Positions 1 to 11,200 of a DNA stretch of 23,628 nt are shown here, in pieces. The DNA is from Elysia marginata (lineage: Eukaryota; Mollusca; Gastropoda; Plakobranchidae): positions 1 through 23,628 of the forward strand of contig BMAT01010424.1 of NCBI GenBank assembly GCA_019649035.1. The letters run 5' to 3'. Under the pieces are notes generated by a model, which saw only the letters and a program-made list of their open reading frames with translations, was not told where the DNA came from and did not search any database. Within the stretch, counting starts at the first letter, position 1. Each line of letters starts with the position of its first letter. A program made the translations under genes and the position numbers.

Positions 1-230
1 GCAGACAGAGAGTAGGTTAGTGCCCTAGCTAGGCTTTGTGGTTTTACGCTGGCGGTATAGCGGCCATTTTTTATTGTGTTTACTGATATTATGTACGGCG
101 GTAGGGACTGGCGGATGGCGGTACAAAGAGTTATTTTACTAATTTATTATAGCAGCCAAACGGTACTGTAGCCAAAAGCAGGCGGTATGCGGGAATGGCG
201 GTAAAGAGGGGGGGGCGGTATGACGAGGTT
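1..230. repeat. GGCGGTA word cluster
   Basis: Six exact copies of GGCGGTA lie at 51, 97, 117, 181, 197 and 214, with a variant GGCGGAT at 110. Spacing is irregular. The segment is richer in CpG than the sequence just after it. It may be a decayed minisatellite or part of a promoter-like region; no coding frame is apparent. Confidence 0.6.
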
Positions 231-2050
231 TCACTGTATGTTATACTAAGTTAGACAAGAATTAGATCTAGGGATGACACAGAGGAAGCAAGTGTGGACT
301 TTTTGTGAGTTGTTTTATTTCTAGTTGAAAGTGAAACTGAAAACCAAAACATTTCTTAAATCTACTTTCTATTGCCAGGACTTCAGGTCAAAGACATAAA
401 AATAGGCCAAAAATATTAAACTCAAATTAACGCTACAGTGCCTTTATCATACCTGTGGCTAGATCTTTAAAATAAAATTAGGACTTTATTTTTACGTGTT
501 TGTGTGCGTCTGTTTAGTTTACACAGTGTCTGACTTAAGAAGTGACTTCGCATTTGACAACCTCCTTCCATGTTTTTTAATCCATTTACCAAAATGCCCA
601 AGGACCTTGGCAAAGTTATCATGAAAGAAAATAAGACTAAAGATACAGTGCAAAGTAAGTTGAGAGAAGAAAAGATTTCCAAAACATACTTACAAACACA
701 AAATTTCCCAAATTTACTTGGAAAAAAACTGAGCTTTTAAAAATATAATTATATATAGATCTATTTAGCATTAATACAGAAGTTATTTTTTGAATATCCC
801 CTTTTTTTATCATATTATGCGAGACTCTTGACCCTTCATTTTGTACATCAGAATCATTTTATTTGTCTTACAAGTGTCTGTCCCGCCACAGTGAGTTATA
901 GAGATAATCTACAATCTTAGTTTTCATTCAGGAAATAATTTGTAATAAATCAAATTGCACCATAGCTATAAGTGTTTGTAAAGAAAATATTAAGGCATAG
1001 GCTAGCTTTCCAACATCAGAGACTTGGCTATCAAAGCATCAGGTCAGGAGTTTGCTATCTGGCTTGGTTGTTTGATGTTCAGTTCTTGAAAAATACTTTT
1101 CATACCCATCTCATTTCTCTCATACACTAATTAAAACCAAGTTTGAGAGTAACACTGTGTATTTTGTTGCTCCTCTGTGGGTTCAGAAGGTAAATTAGTT
1201 GGACCCATTTCTGTGTCTGCCTAGACTCTACCTTATAATTAATTAATTCCTTAAAGATTTCTGAGTCTTTCCAACTTTTTATCTTCTATGTTATTTTGAC
1301 AGTGCCTTATGATAAGTAGGGAAATTACCTCCATAGCCAAAACCTTATGGCTAGAGGCTCCTGCTAAAAATTAATGATAAACCAATTGAAACCAGGGGCT
1401 CCTACAAGTATTTAGGTTATAATGCAAGTGACAATAAATTAAATCATTAAACAGGAAACCAATATGGCAAACAAATAAGGTTGTTTTTCTTAAAAAAATT
1501 AAAAAAGTCGTTTCAATACATTTTCTACTGGGCTTTTATTCAAAGTGGCACTAACATTATTACGTTTGGCATTAATCTGTTTTGGTGGGAGCATCACAGA
1601 AGGAGACAAACACCAACCAGAGGATAGATAACACTGGAAAAGCCCGTCACAAAATAGTCAGGGAGCGAGTTGACAATTTTAACCAATCCCTACAAAGGAA
1701 TTAAATTTCCAGTAATGCGTCAATATGGTGCATTTTATCTTATGACAATACAAAATTGCAAATATAATTTCCGTGCATATAAAATTTGATTTACTGTATA
1801 TTTATATAAACATTTTTTAACAGGAATCTTTCCTGATTGACTTTTAAGTAAGGATACATGATGCATTCCCAAAAGTTGGTCCATGAAACATGGACTTTGA
1901 GGTGAAAAAATTAAACTCCCCCAAAGCTCTTTAAATTGGGTCTATGGTATAGAGAAAGTATCGATCTCAACTAAAAAGAAAGAATAAAATATAAAAAAAA
2001 TTTTTACCCTTGTAAAGGTAAAAACCGTAATAGTTACAGCTCCCTTCATA
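231..2050. other. AT-rich non-coding stretch
   Basis: I see no convincing exon, RNA gene or mobile element here on either strand. The small open frames lack homology and splice context. It is either upstream intergenic sequence or part of the 5' intron of the ZNF277 gene. Confidence 0.5.
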
Positions 2051-2054
2051 TTGA

Positions 2055-3310
2055 GGACATAACGATTCACTCCGATAGAAGTTTATAATTCTAAAAGTAT
2101 GCATGTTTTATGGGATATTTGTGTTAGGAGGTTTTAGGCTACCCATTATTGAAAAACTACAACAGTTTTTATGAGTTTCACTCAGTTAATTTTTTTGTAG
2201 AGGCAAAAATGTGCTGAGACATGCTGTATTTATGGGAACCCAATACTGAACAGTTTAAAATTTCCATAAATATGTTACAGATTCTATTAAAATCTCAATA
2301 AAATTAGCCTTAGTTCACACTAGACCTTGCATTAGTTGCAAGTATAAAAGTTTTCAATTAGTTTCATTTTCAACAATGGGAACATTCTTCGGACATAACG
2401 TTCACTACCAAAGTGTAATTATTAAACGATTGTATTAGAACTAAAAAACACAAGCTTTTTGCAGATTTATATATTTGTGATAATTTCATGTTTTCAAAGA
2501 TTTAGAGAGACAATTTTGATAAAAACCGGTATATTTTCTTTTTTTTCCATAATCTAAACTTGTATCATATTGAGGACATAGCGTTCACTGCAAAATTTAA
2601 ACTAAAGGAAAAAAAACCAAGAAATTCTCTTTAAAAATGTAGATCTAGATTTAGATCTTATCATGCACAGCATAAGCCTTGAATCTACTCTCTTATAAAC
2701 ATTTTTGATACAATTTTACACACAACTGCTACTTCAAATCTCAAGTTTTTTAATTGGACATAACACTCACTACGTAAAGTTCTCTTAAGATCTATTTCTG
2801 AAAACCTAGATCTAGTTCCAGAAATACACATTTTCCTATTCCATATACCACAAAAACAGCTTTTTTGAAAAATTTACTTCATTTTGTAGTAATAGGCCTA
2901 TATTAATTAAAATTATCTAATGTAGTCTGGACATAACATTCACTACAAAGAAAAATTGTTGTGAATTTCCTTTGTTCTTATTCCCATGATTTTAAGCACT
3001 CAGCCTAAAAATTATTTTAGTTCAAGAATCTGTAGGACAGGTGGAAGTTTCTATAGAAAAACATTTGATGCTGCAGCCATTCTTTCACTGAATGTAACTT
3101 CAACAGTGTTAGGACATAACGCCACTCCAAACATTCACTCCGATAGATCTAATGGCTTGCTCTGAAAATACGCTGTGATCAGGCTTATGGGGTCAATATT
3201 TTCAAATGTAAAACCAAATTGTGTACTGAATCAAGCTGTAAAGAGGTTTATGACTGTACCAAATATTAAAATATTTATAATTGTTGAGGACATTATAACC
3301 CTTCACAACA
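2055..3310 (+). repeat. Decayed ~180-bp tandem array with a conserved GGACATAACGTTCACT core
   Basis: The core begins at 2055, 2391, 2574, 2756, 2929, 3112 and 3288. Intervals are 336 (about two units), 183, 182, 173, 183 and 176. Cores read close to GGACATAACGTTCACTAC, with small substitutions or insertions in the 2055, 3112 and 3288 copies. Spacers are strongly diverged but share weak similarity at the same offset, for example CAATTTTGATA- or ACATTTTTGATA-like words about 120 bases after several cores. The identity of the repeat family is unknown to me. Confidence 0.75.
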
Positions 3311-3987
3311 ATTGTTGCTTGAATCAAAAACCACCGATTTTCTTGACAAGAGTTACTCTTCTAATAAAAACTGATGAGTGTCCAGTTTCAATCCCAAAAA
3401 GTTGCTTCTTTTGAAACTTTGCCTTTGATTATCATAAAAACTAACATTTTTGAGTGTGTTTGTAAATCTAGCATTTTCACAACAAGCGTTATTTCCGCTA
3501 GACCTAAGCAAATCTAGACGGTGCACTTCTTTGAATGAAAAGATTGACCTACTTTTTTCAGTATATGTCTATCAGACCTCCTGAAGTTAAAATTCATCGC
3601 TAAAAATTGTAAGGTTGAATCGGGAAGAAAGTCATTTGAAACAATGAAAGGTAAAGTAGGTCACTAAAAGTGTCCACTTTTTAAAGCCTAGAAAACACAT
3701 CTTTTTCTACAAAACCAAGAACTACACAAAAGGGTGTGATACGATACGGTTAAAATTATCTATGATATCTCTTTAATCATTTTTTAACATGAAACAAGCA
3801 TTTACCATGGAAAAAAGCCAAATTTAGACTTATCTTTATTAGGTTGAAGAAGACATGGTATAAACTGGACGAACTTTTGGGATAGCCTCACACACTGAAA
3901 TGCCTTTCACAACAAGGATACTGAACATTTGCTTGCTATTGCTGAATGTATGATCAACAATATCTTGTTTGTTTGTTTCACTTTCAG
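3311..3987 (+). other. Intronic or upstream sequence, no feature seen
   Basis: AT-rich sequence without a recognisable exon or mobile element. It ends in the pyrimidine tract and acceptor of the exon at 3988. Confidence 0.5.
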
Positions 3988-5287
3988 ATAAGAAAGGAGA
4001 GGAGGGGCAAGAGTCAACTGAAAACATGTCAGAAGTTCAGTCCAAATCAGAAGGGGTCAGCCAGTGCCGCTCTCAGCTGACTCAAGAGGAGAGCAAAAAT
4101 GTTGAGCAAAATAAAGATACTCCAGATTTATGTTGCATCACACAAGCTGTTGATGTCAACTCTTCTTCCAAGAATGCCTTGTCGTCGTCCTCTGTTGACA
4201 GCAGCTCATCTTCTGTCGATTATGATGAACACCTGCATTGTCATGAGATTGAATCTGTAGGAAAAGAGTCCCAGCATTACAAAGATGATAAAGAAAAGGA
4301 TCAGCCATTGGTGCTTGATGGGGTGTCAAGCTTAGACTCTCTGTCTCTTGATAGTTCAGACACTGCTACAAATGATAGCGAAAAAGAAAGCAGCAATAAG
4401 TTTGGCAGCCCTGCCTCTTCAGAAAACATACTTGAATCAGAAACAGAGAAATCAGATATCCCCAAAACAGACGAGAAAGAAGTTTCAGCAATACAGAATG
4501 CAACTGAAAGTTTTACAGAAAGTATTGATGTTAACACTGAACCAATTAGGGAAGCTCTGAAAGAAATTTTGAGAGTGTCTCCAGGAAAAACAGCTGTAGA
4601 CTGCTTTGGTGAAGAAAAACAAAAAGTTGATAAGTCATCACCTTGCTCAGCTGGTTCGCTTAAAAACGAGATAAAGGCTGAGGGAAACTTAACAGCTCTT
4701 CAAAGCATTGCCTTTGATGACCCAGCTATTGTGACCAGCAGTGATGTGTGCGCCAATAGCAGCCCTAGGCCAACGGTGCCCTGCGAAGGTGATGGAAGCT
4801 CACATATTATGAATTTGCTAAGGAAGAGTTTGCAAAATGATCTTGCCAACAAAGGTGATGGCGACAAGGTTTTTGATAATTCAAGCCCAGAAAAACCCAA
4901 AGAGAAAGTTTCTGTTGGCAGGACAAGAACTGATTCATCTACCTCCACGTCCACAGCGTCTGCTGAAACAGGACTTACTGAGGAGAGAAGGGAAGAAAAG
5001 CCTGTGCGTGAGATGCTTGTTCGCCGCCAAGCCTCACAAACCAATATGCCTGCCAGTGACAAGCCTGTTTTGGAAACTCTCACATTTGGCACATCCCTGG
5101 ATGATGGGGATGGAATAATGGACAATGAAGAAGATGCAAATCCAAAGAAGGTAGCAGATAGTACCTGCCCTTGCCCTCTGTGTGACCGATCCTTCCCTGC
5201 GAATAAAAAAGAAGATGTTTTGGCCCATCTGGTATTGGTCCATAAGTTTGTCATCGCCGATGTCAATTTCATTGGAAATCTTTCTGT
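3988..5287 (+). CDS. ZNF277: ZNF277 first visible exon: disordered acidic N-terminal region plus zinc finger 1
   Basis: The acceptor is a strong pyrimidine tract ending TTTCAG at 3986-3987. The exon opens with two bases that complete a split codon, so an upstream exon is expected. The first in-frame ATG is 4026. Residues 1-382 are rich in Ser, Glu, Asp and Lys, with serine runs and no recognisable fold, and are probably disordered. Finger 1 is C383-x2-C386-x14-H401-x4-H406, the same spacing as human. FVIADVNFIGNLS follows, as in the human protein. The donor GTAAGG begins at 5288; reading on gives an immediate in-frame TAA at 5289, which shows that the long open frame really ends by splicing. 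Human ZNF277 has only about 60 residues before finger 1, so the extension is unusual. Confidence 0.93.
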
Positions 5288-8200
5288 GTAAGGCTTATTT
5301 TTGCAAAATTTCAGAGTTTCTGACTGAGATACATGTATTCTCAAAATTTAATATCCATTCCTAAACAAGAATATACTTATAAATTGAAATATCCTCAATT
5401 TTTGACTAGGAAAACTCAAATGTTTGGTCATAAGATTTTTAAGAAATGGAAAGCTAGAAAAACTATCAGAGAAAATTGTCAAAATTTATTTCTGTACACC
5501 AATAGGTCATATAAACTGGATTAAATAGTTTCATTACGTCAGGCCTACTAATCGAAAAACAAGAATGTGTAAGTAAACATTTTCTTCTGAAAAAAATATT
5601 AGTGTTGCTTATCTTTTGTTTTTTTGTTTTTTAACCTTCTCCAGGTATCTAAGGTATTGGAAAGAGCGCCTGAAAACAAGACCTATACATGAATTTTGTT
5701 CTAAAATAATTACTAACACTGGCGTGAAAGATGAGGGTAAGTTGGGAGAGGCATTGTAGTTTTTAAATGCAATTGGAAACAACGCCAACAAATTATAATT
5801 ATATTTATTTTTTTTCATAGCATCGTTAAATCTAAAAATTCAGATTTTTTAAAATTTTTGCGCCAAAGTTGATACCCAGCGACCATTTGCATTTTAACGC
5901 CATAACAATGGCTGGACGCTGAAAGCGTCCAAGTAGTGATAACTAAGAAGGGGGAAAAGACGGTAAGTATGAATAAAACTATGAAGTAGTTTGACCCCAA
6001 AAGTTGTTGAGCAGCTTGAACTTCCAAGAAAAGCTATTTTTAACAGTTTCCGCAGTTTTTACTAGATCTAGAAGTTACAATCATATGTAGATCTAGGCTT
6101 AGATTTAGATCTAGAAAAATGACATGCAGAAGTTTGAGATTATTACATGGTTAAAGAGTTATGATATGTCATACCAAGTGAACACTGTTTGCCCAAAGTA
6201 AACAAAACTTGTACTAGCTGTAGTGTAATACTTTTAAATATGTTTTACGAAATGAAATGTCGTAGAGACAACTTAACTCTAATTGACATACGTTTTATGT
6301 TTATCTTTTTATTTTGCATGTTTTTCAACTGCAAACATTTTATTTTAAACTCTCTTTGTGACATAGAAACTCCTGCATCAACTTAAATCTTCTCTGTAAG
6401 CATATCATGATGTGTTATATCTTAAGATTTTGTATGCAACCATCAAAAAGAAAAGAAAAGTTAACAAGGCGGAGCCATGTTTTGATTTTTTTGACACTTT
6501 GCGGTTTTCATAATGGAAGCTGAAGAAAATAATTGCATTTATTGTTGTCTCCTTTTATAGCGGAAAAAGAAGAGTTCTACCTTCTATGTGATGCTCTGCC
6601 AGAAGACAAAGACATAAGGGAACAGCTGCAGAGAAAAAAGCTTGTAAGTACTCACCCTTGAAAGAAATGAATTTTAAAACCTTGCTAAGAAACCAGAAAA
6701 TAGCTTGAGAAGAATAGATATAAGTTCAATATTTTAAGTATTTTTAATGAATTTTAAAAAATAAAAATAAAAGAGAAAAAATAATAATTATTACATTTAC
6801 AGGAGAGCATAATTATTTGTCTTTCCTTTCTCTCTCTTTTTGAAGGCATTTTAAGAGAGATTTCACTCATACTTTGATATCATTAAAAAGAGTTTTGAGT
6901 TGGCTCTTTATTTAACACACAAAATCTTCTGAAGAAACAGTTTTACATTGTAATTGCAGAAGTTTTATAGGTATTAGCAATCAATAAAATTTGACCAAAA
7001 AGACATGATTATTATATGTCATAAATTTTTGGTCAAATTTTATACCAACAAGCTTAAAAATATAAGAAGTTTAATAATACCAATTTAAGGAATAATGATA
7101 CTGTTACGTTACGTTACGAGGGTTCCTTCTCTTTGAAGAGGTTGGATGCCATGGATCGCCAACCTTCTCATTCCATCGCCGCTTTCGCTGCTGGACAATA
7201 ATGATACTAAAGCTTACATTTTATTTTTGGCCTGCCATTATGTCTTTTCCTTAAAAAAATAGAGAAACATTCTTTTCCCTGTAATAATTGGTGAATAGGT
7301 TTTTTTTCTGTGTAAGCAATAATGTTGAAAAAAGATACATACCATACTACAAATTAAATAGAAATTTAATTGCGCTTTTCATACTCATCAAAATTATCCT
7401 TGAACAATCTTTGCAGATTTTGTCAGTGGTTTTAACTTTCTCCAATTGTCTTTTATCAGGAACAAGTGTTAGCTCAGCAGCAGAGGGAAAGGGAGGAGAC
7501 CAAGTTTTGTCGCCAATGTCTGTTCTGCAAGCAGACTTTTTGTGGCAACAGGTACAAGAGACTTTTTTTTTTTTTTTAGTTTTCATTGTATCTCAACAGT
7601 CCAGTCAACATGCATTTGTCTTATGCAAATTTGATTTAGATCACAGGTTTTAGTATTTTTATTTTTCTGCAATAAATACTGATAATTCAAATTTTAGATG
7701 AATTGAGGTTAGATGTTTTTCCATGGGGTTCAAAATATTTAATGACCAGCCCAATACTTCTGGTGACTTAAAATCAAGACTTCAGAGTAAAAGAGTGAAA
7801 GGGAGGAAAAAGAAGAAAAAAAGCAAGTTAGAGTAAAGGCAAAGAAGAAAGCCATATGAGAAAGTGAAAAAAAATGTTCTTAACTGTAAGGCTAATTTTT
7901 AAGTTTCCAGCTTAATGAAAAACGTGTGGGGCAGCATGGCTCAATTGTTTGCGCGGTGGACTCATTGTCCTGTGAGGTCAATCCCAACTATGACTCCGGA
8001 TGTAATTGCCTTAATCTACCCACCTTTCCTCAGTCCACCCACATGTAAAATGGGTACTGGCTGTAATGAGCAGTGCTATAAATTTCAGGAGTGCTAGTAT
8101 TTGATGGCCTAACAAGCAGCCATACTGAAATGCTTTAAATTGTATGAGTTGAATTTGCTCTGGTGTGTACTAGTCCGCTGAGGGAGAAATGTCCAATCCT

Positions 8201-11200
8201 AAAACTGCCTTTGGCCTTGTAAGACTATAATCCTGTTTTTTGCTTTCTTCTCTGACAGATCTGTGTTATTTGACCACCTCTTGAGAGATCACATGTTCCA
8301 CATGGGCCAACCAGATAATCTAGGTAAATTAATACAACCAGGGTAAACTGTAAATTTTTAAAAGTGAATTTTTACCCTCTAGAATTTAGAAAACTTAAAA
8401 AAAATTTTATTTTATATATTTATACACTATATTAATCCCCTTTGGGAAATTTGGCTTTGTTACTCAACGTAACTAGGTCCATGTCCACTTTCTTCCCCCT
8501 TAAACCCTGTCAAAAGTTGAAAAAAAAAGTGCTATCTAGTGTATGTAAACACAACCATCCTATAAAAAAAAGCTGCAAGCTAAGTTTTTCCCGAGTTTCC
8601 ATGGTTAGCAGTCCAACTATAAGTTTATATCAGCTTACCATGGTTAACAATCTAACTGTAAGTTTACCTCAGTTTACGATGGTTAGCAGTCTAACCATAA
8701 GTTTATCTCAGCTTACCATGGTTAGCAGTCTAACTATAAGTTTATCTCAGTTTACCATGGTTAGCAGTCTAACTGTAAGTTTACCTCAGTTTATCATGGT
8801 TAGCAGTCTAACTATAATTTTACCTCAGTTTATCATGGTTAACAGTCTTACAATAATTTTATCTCTGTTTACCATGTTTAGCAGTCTAACAATAAGTTTA
8901 TCTCAGTTTACCATGGTTAACAGTCTAACAATAAGTTTATCTCAGTTTACCATGATTAACAGTCAAAAAATGATTTTATCTCAGTTTACCGTGGTTAACA
9001 GTCTAACAATAAGTTTATCTCAGTTTACCATGGTTAACAGTCTAACTATAAGTTTATCTCAGTTTACCATGGTTAACAATCTAACTATAAGATTACCTCT
9101 GTTTACCATGGTTAGCAGTCTAACTATAAATTTATCTCAGTTTACCATGATCAACAGTCTAACAATAAGCTTGTCTCAGTTTACCATGGTTAACAGTCTA
9201 ACTATAAATTTACCTCAGTTTACCGTGGTTAACAGTCTAACAATAAGCTGGTCTCAGTTTACCATGGTTAACAGTCTAACTATAAATTTACCTCAGTTTA
9301 CCATGGTTAACCGTCTAACAATAATTTTATCTTGGTTTACCCGTGGTTAAAAGTATAACAATAAGTTTGTCTTAGTTTACCATGGTTAACATTCTAACAA
9401 CCATCCTATAATAGAAGCTGCAAGCTATGTTTACCTCAGGCTACCATGGTTAACAGTCTAACAACCATCCTATGATAGAAGCTGCAAGCTAAGTTTACCT
9501 CGGTTTACCATGGTTAACATTCTAACAACCATCCTATAATAGAAGCTGCAAGCTAAGTTTACCTTGGTTTACCATGGTTAACAGTCTAACAACCATCCTA
9601 TGATAGAACCTGCAAGCTATGTACCGTTGTTAACAGTCTAACAACCATCCTATGATAGAACCTGCAAGTTGAGTTTACCTCGGTTTACCATGGTTAACAG
9701 TCTAACAACCATCCTATGATAGAACCTGCAAGCTAAGTTTACCTCGGTTTACCATGGTTAACAGTCTAACAACCATCCTATGATAGAAGCTATGATAATG
9801 AGCCAGGCTTTCCCAGTCTTTGACTTTTTGTGATTAGAAAAATTTTAAAAGAAAACCAACAGAAAACTAAAGTCTGCTTCAATCAAAGTCTATTTTCTAT
9901 TCTTCATCCCTGAAAAGTACATTTGTAAAGCATGACCCTTTCAGTACGTAACCCTTTGAATGAAACATCATTCTGAGGTTTAAAAAAAAAAATCTTTCCT
10001 ATTGAATTCAATTTCTGTAAAGATTTCAAGCAGAATTTAATATAAGAGAGAAAAAATTGTGTGCTATCATGAATTTTTTTCTTTACTGCAGAATCTAAAA
10101 AAAAATTATTATTAAGTTTAAAAAGTTTATTTATTCCGTTTTGATGACACATTAATGTGTAGTAGTGATGTATGACCATACCAAGCTAAAGCTACTGTTT
10201 CTAGATAAAAATAATGCAAATAACATTGTAAATGCATAATTACAATTGACCCAACAGCAGTATTTAACCTAATAACAAGTTTAAAAAAGTTTTCATTGAG
10301 ATGAATATCTCTGTAAGCCTGTAAGAGAAGAGATAAATTTCGACATACAGAGCTTTTTTTTTTTTTTTGCATGCAGTCATTCAAATATTTTAATGACTTA
10401 GTGTGTGAAGCAGACATTTTTTTTAAATAACGCAGTCTAACTATTTGTGTTTTGCTAAAAATAAATATTGAGTATTTTGTGTTATTTTTTTACTTTTCAG
10501 TCTTCACGGATGAGCTCTTTGACTTGATTCAGTTCAAACTTGATAGGTAAGTTGTGGCTTTTGCGTGTCTAGTTCATCAATATTGGTTATTTATATGTTT
10601 TGAAACATGTAGTAACAAAGTCGTGTTCAATTTTGTATGCAATTTGTTTTACTTAATCTTCAAACAACATTATTATATAAGATGGGCTGCTTCATAGAAT
10701 TATATTTAGTTACCTTATTAAGCGTCATTTACTTAGAAAGAAAATCCTCTAGATCATACTTGATAATTGCATTTTGAAGCATTTTGTTGTAAATATTCTG
10801 TGTAAGTCATCTTTTTTTTCAGTCATTCAAAGAAAAAAAATATAAAGATAGGCTATTTGATATAACAATATTTACTTCTGAGGAATCTAGCTCAGAAAGC
10901 AACCAACTGAAAACACAAACCTTGTAACTACATTTGCGTATCGTTTCAGCCAACTGTGTCTGTACTGCGAGAAGTCGTTTAAGGACAAGCCAAGCTTGAG
11001 AGAGCACATGAGAAAGAAACAGCACAGGAGAATTAACCCCAAAAATAAAGAGTATGACCGGTTCTACATCATCAACTATATGGTGAGACTTTTGGTAGTA
11101 AGAGCTACCCATGTTCGTGACCCTGGACTTTTGGGAAACAAATTGTTGTTTTTTTTACCTCTGTGAAGGATCTGACCTGAATCGACCATAGTGACTAATT

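Noticed and set aside
3175..3414. A 79-codon plus-strand open frame before the first visible exon
   Set aside because: It falls within and just after the 180-bp repeat array, has no recognisable content, and no suitable donor in the phase needed to join 3988.
4700..5344. A 214-codon minus-strand open frame opposite the first ZNF277 exon
   Set aside because: Shadow of the true coding strand, whose reading is supported by finger 1 and the splice donor.
8442..9350. A 302-codon open frame with a 13-residue repeat resembling FTMVNSLTISLSQ
   Set aside because: It is the translation of a 39-bp minisatellite inside a ZNF277 intron. Open length follows from a unit divisible by three that lacks stops; there is no homology and no sign of exon structure.
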